From Clostridia bacterium (GTDB taxonomy: Bacteria; Bacillota; Clostridia; Christensenellales; Aristaeellaceae): 64,000 bases of DNA. The translations under genes were made by a program, and so were the position numbers. Below the pieces are notes generated by a model. The model searched no databases, was not told where the DNA came from, and was given only the letters and a program-made list of their open reading frames with translations. Within the stretch, counting starts at the first letter, position 1. Every line of letters begins with the position of its first letter. Shown here one piece after another: positions 1 to 8,759 of this stretch. The stretch spans positions 46,610 through 110,609 of the forward strand of contig JAFXVR010000065.1 in NCBI GenBank assembly GCA_017534885.1. The letters run 5' to 3'.

Positions 1-763
1 TGGAAGCGTCCTCCACCATATCGCCTAAGGAGTTTTCAAACAGGATATTGCGCAGCACCAGCTGAAGCGGGTATTTGTCCGCGGACTTCAGGTAGATCAG
101 CGCGTTGAAATAGCTGTTCCAGTGGCTGACCGCGTAAAAGAGCGTCAGCACCGCCAGGATGGACTTTGAGAGCGGCAGCACCACCTGCAGGAAGAACTGC
201 ACGTTGGTCGCGCCATCCAGCTGGGCGGCCTCCAGCAGCTCGTCGGGAATGGTCTGCTGGAAAAAAGTGCGCGCGACGATCAGGTTCCAGGCGCTGACCG
301 CGCCGGGGAGAATCAGCGCCCACATGCTGTCGTAGAGACCCAGATCCAGCACCAGCAGGTAGGTGGGAATCAGGCCGCCGGAGAAGATCATGGTGAAGGT
401 GACCATCATCATCATCAGGTTGCGCCCGGCCAGATCCTTGCGGGAAAGGGCGTAGGCCGCGGGCACGGTGATGAACACGTTGAGGACGGTGCCCACCATG
501 GTATACAGCACGGTGTTGCGGTAGCCGGTGAAGAAGGAGCGGTAGTCCAGAATGCGCCGGTAGCCCTCCATGGTCACCCGATGGGGATAGAGGAACACAT
601 TGCCCGCGTACACATCCACCGGGTCGGAGATGGACGCGATGACGATGAAGTACAGCGGATAGGCAACGATCAGCAGGCAAAGGGTCAGGAAAATGTAGTT
701 CAGGATGTCGAAGACCCAGTCGGCTCCCGTCTGCCGGATGCGGTTTGTCTTTCTTGCTTTCAT
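1..763 (-). CDS. Sugar ABC transporter permease, YtcP/AraQ-like (partial)
   Basis: Inner-membrane permease of a CUT1-type sugar importer. My translation of the minus strand begins MKARKTNRIRQTGADW, followed by a first membrane helix, a periplasmic loop and further helices. The cytoplasmic EAA loop reads LEAAQLDGATNVQFFLQVVL, which contacts the ATPase. About 254 residues are present; the C-terminus lies beyond the window start. The start is preceded by a GAGGTG ribosome site. It follows the LplB-like permease after a 27-base gap and shares its promoter. No ATPase is seen, as usual for this family, which uses a shared MsmX-type ATPase. Substrate unknown. Confidence 0.9.
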   Translation of the reverse strand, partial: MKARKTNRIRQTGADWVFDILNYIFLTLCLLIVAYPLYFIVIASISDPVDVYAGNVFLYPHRVTMEGYRRILDYRSFFTGYRNTVLYTMVGTVLNVFITVPAAYALSRKDLAGRNLMMMMVTFTMIFSGGLIPTYLLVLDLGLYDSMWALILPGAVSAWNLIVARTFFQQTIPDELLEAAQLDGATNVQFFLQVVLPLSKSILAVLTLFYAVSHWNSYFNALIYLKSADKYPLQLVLRNILFENSLGDMVEDAS

Positions 764-790
764 GCTGCACCTCGCTTTCTTGATCCGCTG

Positions 791-1738
791 TCAGAACAGC
801 GAGGAGTCGGAGACCTTGCGGGAGATGAAATTGACCGTGCAGATCAGAATCAGGTTGACCACCGACTCAAACACGCCCACGGCGGTGGAGAAGCTGAACT
901 GGCTCTGCAGCAGGCCCCGCTTGTACACGTAGGTCGCAATGATCTCCGAGGTGGAAATGTTCAGGGAGGTCTGCATCAGGTAGGCCTTTTCAAAGCCCAC
1001 GGCCATAACCTTGCCGGAGTTAAGGATGAACATGATGACCACGGTGGGCAGGATGCCGGGGATATCAATGTGCCAGACCCGCTGATACTTTTTGGCGCCG
1101 TCCACGATGGCGGCCTCGTGCAGCTCCGGGTTGATGCCGGACAGGGCTGCCAGATAGAGGATGGAGCCCCAGCCGGCGGACTGCCAGATCTCCGAGCCGA
1201 TGTACAGGGGGCGGAACCAGCGGCTCTCCGCCATGAAGTGGATGCGCTCTCCGCCCAGGGCGCTGATGATATGGTTCACAATGCCTGAGGAGGGGGAGAA
1301 GAACAGAGAGATGATGCCCACCAGCACCACCGTGGAGATGAAATGCGGCGCGTAGATGACTGTCTGCACCAGCTTCTTGTACCGCTTGGAGGGCATCTGG
1401 TTCAGCAGCAGCGCTAAGATGATGGGTACGGGAAAAGACAGCAGCAGATTTTCGACACTGACAGCCAGGGTATTGGTCAGCAGGCGCGTGAAATCAGCCG
1501 CCGCAAAAAAGCGCTCGAAATTCTTCAGTCCCACCCAGGCGCTGCCCCAGATGCCTTTGTTGGCCTTGAAATTGCGGAAGGCGATCTGCAGACCGTACAT
1601 CGGGTAGTACCGGAAGATCAGAAAGTACGCGATGGTCGGCAGCAAAAACAAATACAGCTGCCAGTTGGACAGCGCCCGCAGCAGCTTTTTCCGGCGCGGG
1701 CTGACAGGCGGTGCTGGCCGATTGACGGAATCGGTCAT
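791..1738 (-). CDS. Sugar ABC transporter permease, LplB-like
   Basis: First permease of an oligosaccharide importer (315 residues). After a basic N-terminus comes helix 1 (LYLFLLPTIAYFLIF), then the YYPMYGLQIAFRNFK segment typical of LplB/YteP proteins, and an EAA loop HEAAIVDGAKKYQRVWHIDI. Two more upstream in-frame ATGs exist, at 1771 and 1759. The ATG at 1738 is preferred because an AAGGGTG ribosome site precedes it and because the N-terminus then has family length. First gene of a leftward operon driven by a perfect consensus promoter; the binding protein probably lies outside the window. Confidence 0.9.
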   Translation of the reverse strand: MTDSVNRPAPPVSPRRKKLLRALSNWQLYLFLLPTIAYFLIFRYYPMYGLQIAFRNFKANKGIWGSAWVGLKNFERFFAAADFTRLLTNTLAVSVENLLLSFPVPIILALLLNQMPSKRYKKLVQTVIYAPHFISTVVLVGIISLFFSPSSGIVNHIISALGGERIHFMAESRWFRPLYIGSEIWQSAGWGSILYLAALSGINPELHEAAIVDGAKKYQRVWHIDIPGILPTVVIMFILNSGKVMAVGFEKAYLMQTSLNISTSEIIATYVYKRGLLQSQFSFSTAVGVFESVVNLILICTVNFISRKVSDSSLF

Positions 1739-1791
1739 TTCACAAATCACACCCTTCATCACGCGGTGCATTCTTCTGATTTCATGGGAAA

Positions 1792-1820
1792 ATTATAGTA
1801 TTCCGCAACCGGATTGTCAA
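1792..1820 (-). promoter_or_regulatory. Consensus sigma-A promoter for the permease operon
   Basis: On the minus strand TTGACA (1820-1815) is followed by exactly 17 bases and TATAAT (1797-1792). Both hexamers match consensus, and the expected start of transcription, near 1785, lies about 47 bases before the 1738 start codon. A similar perfect promoter precedes the permease gene at 51798. Confidence 0.85.
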
Positions 1821-1889
1821 TCTGCAATTCTTGCGAAAAGCGTTCTTCCCATGGCTCTTTCCATGGCCAATAGCCCCGGACCGGGACAC

Positions 1890-1912
1890 AAAAAAGCCTG
1901 CCGGAGCAGGCT
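1890..1912 (-). terminator. Rho-independent terminator of the ychF-side operon
   Basis: Read leftward, AGCCTGC (1912-1906), a TCCG loop and GCAGGCT (1901-1895) form a perfect 7-bp stem ending in a run of six T. It sits just after the stop of the secreted protein gene at 1923. Confidence 0.9.
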
Positions 1913-1922
1913 CGTTCGGGGC

Positions 1923-2723
1923 TTATTGCGCATCCGCGGCGTAGACGATGTCATCCCGCAGGCGGTAGATGGTCGCTCCGCGCTTTTTCTTGCAGAAGGC
2001 GCTGGCCCACCAGGTCACGTCCTTGACCTCGGCGTACTGTACGATACCGTAGCGCACGCCGTTGACCTTCTTGCCGCGCATGTTGGAGTCCATCCAGGTG
2101 ACCGTGTCCGTCGCCGGGTCATAGTCCTCGATCATGATGGCGCTGTGGGCGCCGATGCCGTACTGGTAATCCGCGGACATCTGGAAGAAGTCGCCGCGTT
2201 TGACCTCGCGCATAAAGTCCTCCGCCAGGGCCAGGTTCTCCGCGGCGCTCAGGCTGGAGTCGTAGCGGAATTCCGCCGCGATATAGAAGGGGTTGCCCTC
2301 CGAGGCGGGGACGTCTTTCCAGAGCAGGCCGTAGTAGTAGGGCTTGCACTGCTTGGCGGGCAGGTTGTCCGGAATCTTCAGCGTGACGTTCGGATACGCC
2401 GCCATGCGGAAATCATCCCGGTTCTTGCGGAACAGATAGGTGGTAAAATTCTTGCACACATAGATATCGCTGGAGGAGGCGGCCTTCTGCGCTTTGCCGT
2501 TGGCTTTGACATAGAGGGTGTGCCCCAGGTCGATGATCCGGTTGATGAAGTCGTCCCGAGGGGTCAGCACCCTGGCCGGGGGCTCGTCGGGATACTCTTC
2601 GCCGTCGTCACCGAGGATCACGTACTCCTCGATGGTCAGATCCTCCTCCTCGTCCTCCGCTGCCGCCCAGCAGGGCAATGCCAGCAAAAGCGCCATCAAA
2701 AGCGCGGCGATTCGTTTCAGCAT
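1923..2723 (-). CDS. Secreted protein, possible papain-like/NlpC-type Cys-His-Asp hydrolase
   Basis: 266 residues with a signal peptide (MLKRIAALLMALLLALPCWA, cleavage near AAA-ED) and an acidic stretch of about 20 residues. The rest is one globular domain. Cys90 lies at the start of a predicted helix (YVCKNFTTYLF), His193 begins a strand (GAHSAIMIED), and Asp212/Asn214 follow in VTWMDSN. That order resembles the Cys-His-Asp/Asn arrangement of papain-fold peptidases and amidases, but no family was recognised with certainty. The start is set by a GGAGG-type site within AAGGAGGCGGAACC. Third gene of a leftward operon, 22 bases after the ATP-grasp gene. Confidence 0.75.
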   Translation of the reverse strand: MLKRIAALLMALLLALPCWAAAEDEEEDLTIEEYVILGDDGEEYPDEPPARVLTPRDDFINRIIDLGHTLYVKANGKAQKAASSSDIYVCKNFTTYLFRKNRDDFRMAAYPNVTLKIPDNLPAKQCKPYYYGLLWKDVPASEGNPFYIAAEFRYDSSLSAAENLALAEDFMREVKRGDFFQMSADYQYGIGAHSAIMIEDYDPATDTVTWMDSNMRGKKVNGVRYGIVQYAEVKDVTWWASAFCKKKRGATIYRLRDDIVYAADAQ

Positions 2724-2745
2724 GGTTCCGCCTCCTTGGCCTGGC

Positions 2746-3756
2746 TCACAGGTCGATGAATTTCTCAAACTCCGGCAGGATGCCGATGCCGTCGGGATAG
2801 TGGGCGGCAAACTGGGGAATGGCGTGGCTGGGGAAGGAATTGCCCTCGATGAAGGTGGGTCCCTTTTCCGTGATGGCCACATCCCAGGCCACAAAGCGCA
2901 TCTGCGGCACCTTCTGCGCGGCCTTCAGGCACATGTCCTTGGCCTCTTCCCAGAAGGGGATGGTAAAGCCGACAATGGGCGTGCCGGTCATGGGGTGCTT
3001 CTCAAACGTGTTGCCCTGCTTGTCCGCACCGCAGGTCAGCAGCTTGCCGCTGTCCAGGTCGATGCGGGCCGCCATGCCGCCGCAGTCCACATTGTCCATC
3101 ACCTTGCCGTTGCCGATGCGCAGGAAGGCATACACGATGCCCTGCTGCTTGTCGCCCAGGAGGGTGGCGATCCGGCAGGTGTTGACCGAGGTGGGGCAGA
3201 GGGAGGCCATGGCCGGGTGCTGCACCACGGTTTCCTCAAGAATGCCGATGCCGTCCCGGCGAAGCTTCTGCAGGAAGGCTTCCGGGCCATCCGCCCAGTC
3301 CGCCGGCTCATACTTGAGGATGCCCTGCCCGCTGGAGCCTTCGAGGGGCTTGCCGATCATCCGGGGCAGACTGTCCATCATGTCCCGGAGAGCGTCTGGG
3401 GAGGTGCTTTCATTGATCAGCAGCCACTTGCGCGGAATGTATTCCGCAAACAGCGTGTTGAACTGGGTCTTGTCATCGAAAAAGTGCCAGTAAGCCTTGT
3501 CGTTCATCCGGCGGACAATGCTGTTGGAGATGCCCCGGGTGATGACCGTGCGGCGCTGGGCGTCGTTCAGCCGGTACATCTCGGCGATCTTGTAATCGAT
3601 ATAGCCAGCGTTGTATTTCAGCGCGCACTTCAGCATATCGCACAGGAGCCAGGGCCGGCTCTTCCCGCTGCGCTCCTTCAGGATGGCGGTGGTCTCCCAC
3701 ATCCGCTTCCAGTCGATGCGCACCACGCGCTTGATAAAGTAACTGATCCTGCTCAT
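2746..3756 (-). CDS. Sugar-transfer-associated ATP-grasp protein
   Basis: 336-residue ATP-grasp enzyme resembling the family annotated as sugar-transfer-associated ATP-grasp, found near polysaccharide and capsule genes. Visible pieces: an ATP-binding lysine region (MIGKPLEGSSGQGILKYE), a mid-domain ETVVQHPAMASL segment, TSVNTCRIATL, and a metal-binding end AWDVAITEKGPTFIEGNS in which Glu and Asn would bind Mg-ATP. ATP-grasp enzymes join a carboxylate to an amine or thiol through an acyl-phosphate; the substrates here are unknown. It lies between ychF and the secreted protein gene and may act on cell-envelope material. Confidence 0.85.
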   Translation of the reverse strand: MSRISYFIKRVVRIDWKRMWETTAILKERSGKSRPWLLCDMLKCALKYNAGYIDYKIAEMYRLNDAQRRTVITRGISNSIVRRMNDKAYWHFFDDKTQFNTLFAEYIPRKWLLINESTSPDALRDMMDSLPRMIGKPLEGSSGQGILKYEPADWADGPEAFLQKLRRDGIGILEETVVQHPAMASLCPTSVNTCRIATLLGDKQQGIVYAFLRIGNGKVMDNVDCGGMAARIDLDSGKLLTCGADKQGNTFEKHPMTGTPIVGFTIPFWEEAKDMCLKAAQKVPQMRFVAWDVAITEKGPTFIEGNSFPSHAIPQFAAHYPDGIGILPEFEKFIDL

Positions 3757-3814
3757 CGCAAACCGCTTCCCTCCGGCGGGGAAATCCCGCGCTGTCTTCA
3801 GCCAGACTGTCCGC

Positions 3815-4915
3815 TCACACGTTGAAGCGGAAGAGCACCACGTCGCCGTCCTTCATCACGTACTCCTTGCCCTCGGAGCGCACCAAGCCCTTTTCCTTAC
3901 AGGCGGCCATGGAGCCCAGCTCACGCAGGGTTTCAAAGGGCACAACCTCGGCGCGGATGAAGCCCTTCTCGAAATCGGTGTGGATTTTGCCCGCTGCCTG
4001 GGGGGCTTTGGTGCCCTCGGTGATCGTCCAGGCGCGGCACTCGTCCTCGCCGCAGGTCAGGAAGGAAATCAGCCCCAGCAGGTGGTAGCAGGCGGTGATC
4101 ATCCGCTCCATACCGCTCTGACCCAGGCCCAGGTCGCTGATGAACTCCTGCTTCTCCTCCTCGTCCATCTGAGAGATTTCCTCCTCGATGGCCGCGGAGA
4201 TGACCAGCACTTCCGCCTGCTCGGCCTCGGCGATGGCCTTCACCTTGTCGAGATCTTTGACTTCGCTCTCCGGCTTGCCCAGATCGTCCTCAGCGATGTT
4301 GGCGGCGTAGATGACCGGCTTGTCCGTCAGCAGAAACCAGCTGTCCGCGATCTGCTTTTCTTCCTTATCCATTTCGAGGGTGCGGGCCGGCTTGCCGCTC
4401 TCCAGGTGCTGGAGCATGCGGGCGCAGAGCTCGGTTTCCCGCAGGGCGGCCTTGTCCCCGCCGTTCCTGGCGCGCAGAGCCTTGTCCCGGCGGCGCTGCA
4501 CGGTGTCCATGTCGGCGAAGATCAGCTCCAGATTGACGGTCTCGATGTCGCTAACCGGGTCGGTGGAGCAGTCGGCGCGGATAATGTTGTCATCATCAAA
4601 ACAGCGCACCACGTGCACGATGGCGTCCACCTCACGGATGTGGGAAAGGAACTTGTTGCCCAGCCCCTCGCCGTGGCTAGCGCCCTTCACCAGGCCCGCG
4701 ATGTCCACAAACTCGATGGTGGTGGGTGTCACCTTTTTCGGGTGATACATATCCGCCAGTACGTCCAGCCGGTGATCCGGCACCATGACCATGCCCGTGT
4801 TGGGCTCAATGGTGCAGAAAGGAAAATTCGCGGCCTGCGCGTTGCTTGTCTGGGTGATTGCGTTGAACAGGGTGCTCTTGCCCACGTTGGGCAGACCGAC
4901 CACGCCGAGCTTCAT
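3815..4915 (-). CDS. ychF: Redox-regulated ATPase YchF (Obg-like)
   Basis: 366 residues, normal length for the universally conserved ribosome-associated YchF/OLA1 ATPase. The P-loop is GLPNVGKST near residue 8, the G3 region reads [20 protein letters not shown], and the base-recognition loop is NIAE instead of the NKxD of GTPases, which explains ATP preference. A coiled-coil insertion follows in mid-protein and the C-terminal TGS-like domain ends [13 protein letters not shown]. The ATG at 4915 is chosen over earlier in-frame ATGs because GGAGAGGA precedes it and the promoter -10 at 4983 excludes the longer forms. Confidence 0.97.
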   Translation of the reverse strand: MKLGVVGLPNVGKSTLFNAITQTSNAQAANFPFCTIEPNTGMVMVPDHRLDVLADMYHPKKVTPTTIEFVDIAGLVKGASHGEGLGNKFLSHIREVDAIVHVVRCFDDDNIIRADCSTDPVSDIETVNLELIFADMDTVQRRRDKALRARNGGDKAALRETELCARMLQHLESGKPARTLEMDKEEKQIADSWFLLTDKPVIYAANIAEDDLGKPESEVKDLDKVKAIAEAEQAEVLVISAAIEEEISQMDEEEKQEFISDLGLGQSGMERMITACYHLLGLISFLTCGEDECRAWTITEGTKAPQAAGKIHTDFEKGFIRAEVVPFETLRELGSMAACKEKGLVRSEGKEYVMKDGDVVLFRFNV

Positions 4916-4982
4916 CTGAAAGTCCTCTCCTTCGTCGCTGGCCCGGCTCTTGCCGCGCCACGGCTGTTTTGGCAGCGGAGAC

Positions 4983-5011
4983 ATTATAACAGATCGGGTG
5001 GGATTGTACAA
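4983..5011 (-). promoter_or_regulatory. Sigma-A promoter of ychF
   Basis: Minus strand: TTGTAC (5011-5006), 17 bases, TATAAT (4988-4983). The expected transcript start near 4976 leaves a leader of about 60 bases. It lies back to back with the rightward promoter at 5093-5121. Confidence 0.75.
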
Positions 5012-5092
5012 GGGCGGAGGAGAGAGAAACGGCAAAAGAGCAGGGCTGACACAAATAACGGAAAGAAGTGTGGGAAACGCTCCGCAAAGTTC

Positions 5093-5121
5093 TTGAAAAG
5101 CGAAGCGGATTATAGTATAAT
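5093..5121 (+). promoter_or_regulatory. Sigma-A promoter of the DUF6273/esterase pair
   Basis: TTGAAA (5093-5098), 17 bases, TATAAT (5116-5121). Transcription would start near 5128, giving a leader of about 110 bases before the DUF6273 gene. Confidence 0.8.
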
Positions 5122-5150
5122 CAGTCTGAAATCAAAAAAGAAGCGATACA

Positions 5151-5166
5151 CCTGACCGCTGTCAGG
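5151..5166 (+). other. Small hairpin in the 5' leader of the DUF6273 gene
   Basis: CCTGAC and GTCAGG form a perfect 6-bp stem around a CGCT loop, about 25 bases after the predicted transcript start. No U-run follows, so it is not a terminator. It could be an operator or an mRNA-stabilising hairpin. Confidence 0.45.
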
Positions 5167-5236
5167 CATAAGTACGCCGACATTCAACAGGCTTGCAAAA
5201 AGTCAGCAATGCATATACATTATGGAGGAACACACC

Positions 5237-5959
5237 ATGAACAAACGTCGCATCTTCTCTCTGCTGCTCTTCCTCGTCTTGCTCCTGGCCTGCTGCTCTT
5301 CAGCCCTGGGCGAAGGCGCGGACGTCGTGTCCGCCAGCTACAACAATTCCAGCTCCAGCGTGCGCGTGGGCGACGTGGTCAGCTTCGGCAGCTACAGGCA
5401 GTACAATACGGTGCAGGGCGCGCCGGAGCCCATCCGCTGGCTGGTGCTGGATGTGCAGGGCGACAAGGCGCTGCTGGTTTCGATGTTTGTGCTGGACTGC
5501 AAGCCCTATCACTCCCGCCCCTCCCGCATCACCTGGGAGAACTGCACCCTGCGCACCTGGCTGAATCAGGACTTCATGAACAAGGCCTTCAGCTGGAGCG
5601 AGGCCAATGCCATCCTGACCACCTATGTGGACAACAGCCGGGCCCAGGGCTACAGCGGCTTCACCACCGACGGCGGCAACAACACCTATGACAAGATTTT
5701 CCTGCTGAGCTACGCTGAGGCCTGGCGGTACTTCAGGAGCGACAACGAGCGCATGACCATCCCCACCACCTTCGCCATGAGCCAGAACGTGTACTATCAC
5801 GACAACGGCTGCTTCTACTGGCTGCGCTCCCCCGGCCAGGCCCAGAACTACGCGATCTATGTTCACTTCACCGGCTCGCGCTATGACCGGAGCGTGCAGT
5901 ACACCAACATCGGCGTGCGCCCGGCCATGTGGGTGGATCTGAACCTGGCTTCCTTCTGA
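5237..5959 (+). CDS. DUF6273-domain lipoprotein
   Basis: 240 residues. The N-terminal hydrophobic segment ends in LLLAC, a usable lipobox with Cys19, although a type I site after SSALG is also possible. The exported domain matches the DUF6273 pattern: a GDVVSFGSYRQ entry, EPIRWLVLDVQGDKALLVSM, a TWENCTLRTWLNQDFMNKAF block, and YDKIFLLSYAEA. Related domains have a C-type-lectin/sulfatase-modifying-factor-like appearance and no established function. Start chosen at 5237 behind GGAGGA with a 7-base spacer. The esterase gene follows 41 bases later and is probably co-transcribed. Confidence 0.85.
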   Translation: MNKRRIFSLLLFLVLLLACCSSALGEGADVVSASYNNSSSSVRVGDVVSFGSYRQYNTVQGAPEPIRWLVLDVQGDKALLVSMFVLDCKPYHSRPSRITWENCTLRTWLNQDFMNKAFSWSEANAILTTYVDNSRAQGYSGFTTDGGNNTYDKIFLLSYAEAWRYFRSDNERMTIPTTFAMSQNVYYHDNGCFYWLRSPGQAQNYAIYVHFTGSRYDRSVQYTNIGVRPAMWVDLNLASF

Positions 5960-6000
5960 TACGGAACGGCTCTGCGCCGCAATTGAAAGGAGATTTGCGC

Positions 6001-6876
6001 ATGAAACGCCTGCTGACTGCCCTGCTGCTGCTGACCCTCGGCGCTGGCCCGGCCATGGCCGAGACCTTTGCCGATGAGATTCCTGACGAATACCTCCGCG
6101 GCCCGAAGGAGGCAGGCGTGATTCAGCGCATCGCTTACCCCTCCCAGGATTACCTGACCGGCACCGGGGAGACCACCAAGCACGCAGTGGTCTACCTGCC
6201 TTACGGGTACACAGAGGAGAAGCAGTACAAGGTACTGATTCTCTGCCACGGCGTGGGCGGAACAGAGGACGAATGGGGCTTTGCCAAGCCATACAGCATC
6301 CAGAAAGCCATCATCGACAACCTGATTGCCCGGGGCGAGATCGAACCGCTGATCATTGTGATGCCCAACGGCCGTTCCAGCACCGAGCCCTACAAGACCA
6401 GCATGGAGCACGCGCAGGATTTCTACTGCTTCGGCAAGGAGCTGCGCAATGACCTGCTGCCCTGGATCGACGAGCATTTTGCCACCTATACGGGCGACCG
6501 CATGCAGCGGGCCATGGCGGGCCTTTCGATGGGCGGCATGCAGACCATCAACATCGGCCTGTGCGAATGCCTGGACTGCTTTGCCTGGTTCGGCGCCTTC
6601 TCCGCTGCGCCCACGACCTATGAGGCCGCGCAGATCGCCGAGGAGCTCAAGAAGTTCCCGGAGGAGGAAATCGCCTACTTCTACAGCCTCTGCGGCACAG
6701 AGGACAACCTGTACTTCGCCGGAGCCGGGGCGGCCAAGGAGCTGCCGAACTTCACGGACCGGGTGACGGAGAAGAACTGGCACTGGCAGGAGCGCTCCGG
6801 CGGCCACGACTTCGGCATCTGGAACCTGGGTCTGTACAACTTCGTGCAGATCTTCGCCGGGACACAGGCAAAGTAA
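6001..6876 (+). CDS. Secreted carbohydrate esterase, CE1/feruloyl-esterase-like
   Basis: 291-residue alpha/beta hydrolase with a signal peptide cut at AMA-ETF. The nucleophile elbow is GLSMGG (Ser176), the oxyanion region is LILCHGVGG, the probable acid is Asp235 in CGTEDNLY, and the catalytic His269 sits in SGGHDFGIW. Order and length match CE1 enzymes (feruloyl or acetyl-xylan esterases and the Fes-like group), which remove ester decorations from plant cell-wall polysaccharides outside the cell. The start follows AAAGGAG. The downstream hairpin at 6901 ends the unit. Confidence 0.88.
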   Translation: MKRLLTALLLLTLGAGPAMAETFADEIPDEYLRGPKEAGVIQRIAYPSQDYLTGTGETTKHAVVYLPYGYTEEKQYKVLILCHGVGGTEDEWGFAKPYSIQKAIIDNLIARGEIEPLIIVMPNGRSSTEPYKTSMEHAQDFYCFGKELRNDLLPWIDEHFATYTGDRMQRAMAGLSMGGMQTINIGLCECLDCFAWFGAFSAAPTTYEAAQIAEELKKFPEEEIAYFYSLCGTEDNLYFAGAGAAKELPNFTDRVTEKNWHWQERSGGHDFGIWNLGLYNFVQIFAGTQAK

Positions 6877-6900
6877 GGAATCAAACCGAATGACCGATTC

Positions 6901-6937
6901 AGCCTTCCGCGGTTTTTCAGCTGCGGGAGGCTGTTTT
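6901..6937 (+). terminator. Rho-independent terminator after the esterase gene
   Basis: AGCCTTCCGC (6901-6910) pairs with GCGGGAGGCT (6923-6932) over 10 bp with one G-U pair, followed by GTTTT. Confidence 0.75.
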
Positions 6938-7003
6938 GACGGGCCGGGGATGCCCTGCGGCGGCATTCGGAACCGCTGCCCGCAATGTTGTGCGATAAAG
7001 TGA

Positions 7004-7032
7004 TTGCGCAAAGACGATGAATGCGGTATAAT
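7004..7032 (+). promoter_or_regulatory. Sigma-A promoter of the GH127-like/dus operon
   Basis: TTGCGC (7004-7009), 17 bases, TATAAT (7027-7032). Transcription would begin near 7039, about 35 bases before the TTG start of the next gene. Confidence 0.7.
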
Positions 7033-7073
7033 CAGAGTGGAAAACACTGCTGAAGAGAACGGGGGAGAGCGCT

Positions 7074-8759
7074 TTGGCCCTGATACCTTTGAAAGCAAAG
7101 GCGCCGATGGTAGAGAAAACCGCGCTGCCGCTGAGAGCGGGCAATGTGCGCTGGACAGACGGAACGCCCTGGCTGATCGATGAAGCCCTGAGGGATTATA
7201 TGGATGCGCCCTGCGTGTGGGAGGGCGGTTTGCTGCTGGCGGCGCTGCTGCACGGCAAACTGGAGGACGGCGTGCTGGCTCTGCGGGTGCGGAGGCTGAT
7301 GCGGGAACAGGCGGAGGACGGGAGCTTTGCCCTGCCCCTGCCGGACGCCCTTGCCGCCGCCCGGGCGATGATGGCGCTGTACGCGGCGGAGAGCGACCGG
7401 AACACGCTGCAGGCAGTGGGACGCTGGCTCGGCTGGCTGGGCGCGCATGTGCCTGAGCTTCTGGAAGCCGAACAGGCCGGGCTGCCGCTGGCGGACGTGT
7501 GGGAGCTGCTGGAGGCTTACTACTGCCTGACCGGACGCAAGGCTGTGCTGAAGCTCTGCGAGCAGCTGCGCCGGGACGGGCTCGACTGGCCCGGCCTGCT
7601 GCGCACCTTCCAGATGCAGCGGGAGATGGCGGCAAACGGCGCGTATGCCGAACTGATGCAGGCCGTGGCCGGCGGGGACGCCGACCGCGCTGCCAATGCC
7701 CGGCGTCTGCTGCGTTTGGGTCACGCGGAGAGCCTGGCGGACGGGCTGAGGACGGCGCTCTATAGCGGAAGCTTCAGCGGCAGCACGACAGATCTCGGCG
7801 CGGCAAGGGAAGGTTTTGAGCGGATCGTGCGCTGGCATGGCGCGGCCTGCGGCGGTGTGACGGCGGACGAATGGCTGGCCGGACGCGCCCCAGGCAAGGC
7901 GATCAGCGCCGGGACGGTGGGAGCGTGGATGGAAGCGCTGGCGGCCTGCGCCGCAGAAGATAAGGGAGAATGGGCGCTGGAAGCTCTCGAAAGATTGGCG
8001 GAGAATGCCCTGCCGCAGGCGGTGGATGAACGCGGACAGCCGAGGCTGCAGCGGGTGAACGCCGCCGGGGACGAGACAAAGCAGGACTGCTACGCGCTGA
8101 TTGCGGACGCGGCGCATCAGCTGGGCCGGCTGGCCCGGGGCGTTGCGGCGGCGGCAGCGGTCTGCGCGATGAACACAAAGAACGGCGTCCTGCTGAACTG
8201 GCTGCACAAGGGCGCGTACCGGGTGAGCCTCGGTGGAAAGAGCGCCCTGCTGACTGTTCAGCGCGGCGCGGCGGACGACGGCCGCTGCCTGGTGGATGTG
8301 CAGACAAAAACCGCGGTGGAGGCCGCCATATCGATCCGTGTGCCGGGCTGGGCGGAAAAGGCGGAGCTCACCGTCTCGGGAGAAGACACACAGACCGCCG
8401 GGCCCGGTGAAACCATCGTCTTCAGCCGGGTATGGGAGGGCAAGACCCGCATCCTGATCAACATGGAACCCCGGCTGCAGGCGGAAGACGGCTACCACCA
8501 GTCTGTGAGCGTATACCGCGGCCCGGTGCTGTACAGCGCTGACGTCAGCGGCGGACAGTGGCGGGTGGCCGCGGCGGGAGCACCGGAAGTGCGCGGGGAT
8601 CAGGTGAAGCTGCCGGTGAAGCCCATCGATCGCTGGGAGCGCATCGGGGATGTTCCCGTCCGGCCTGTCGCGTCAGGGGAAGCGGCGGAGATCGCGCTTC
8701 AGCCCTACGGCGGCAGCAAAGCGCGGATTGCCGTCTTCCCCAGGGAGCGCAACGCATGA
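7074..8759 (+). CDS. Divergent GH127-like (beta-L-arabinofuranosidase-fold) protein
   Basis: 561 residues with no signal peptide, so cytoplasmic. The N-terminal part is an alpha-helical barrel (LLLAALLHGKLEDG). The later part carries features of GH127: a G-x-x-x-DEW-type loop (GGVTADEWLAG), then beta-sandwich segments ISIRVPGWAEKAEL and HQSVSVYRGPVLYSA. Family members remove terminal beta-L-arabinofuranose using a zinc-bound cysteine. Here the usual E-x-C and C-C pieces are not visible: the corresponding regions read ISAGTVGAW and QDCYALIADAA. Activity is therefore doubtful. The TTG start follows GGGGGAG with a 6-base spacer; the next ATG (7107) has no site. Overlaps dus by four bases. Confidence 0.75.
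   Translation: MALIPLKAKAPMVEKTALPLRAGNVRWTDGTPWLIDEALRDYMDAPCVWEGGLLLAALLHGKLEDGVLALRVRRLMREQAEDGSFALPLPDALAAARAMMALYAAESDRNTLQAVGRWLGWLGAHVPELLEAEQAGLPLADVWELLEAYYCLTGRKAVLKLCEQLRRDGLDWPGLLRTFQMQREMAANGAYAELMQAVAGGDADRAANARRLLRLGHAESLADGLRTALYSGSFSGSTTDLGAAREGFERIVRWHGAACGGVTADEWLAGRAPGKAISAGTVGAWMEALAACAAEDKGEWALEALERLAENALPQAVDERGQPRLQRVNAAGDETKQDCYALIADAAHQLGRLARGVAAAAAVCAMNTKNGVLLNWLHKGAYRVSLGGKSALLTVQRGAADDGRCLVDVQTKTAVEAAISIRVPGWAEKAELTVSGEDTQTAGPGETIVFSRVWEGKTRILINMEPRLQAEDGYHQSVSVYRGPVLYSADVSGGQWRVAAAGAPEVRGDQVKLPVKPIDRWERIGDVPVRPVASGEAAEIALQPYGGSKARIAVFPRERNA

Noticed and set aside
5151..5166. Leader hairpin as a riboswitch or terminator
   Set aside because: Too short and without a U-run or conserved core.
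5300..7635. Long leftward open frames opposite the DUF6273, esterase and GH127-like genes
   Set aside because: High GC keeps antisense frames open. They are Arg/Pro/Ala-rich, have no domains, and face genes with clear signal peptides and catalytic motifs.
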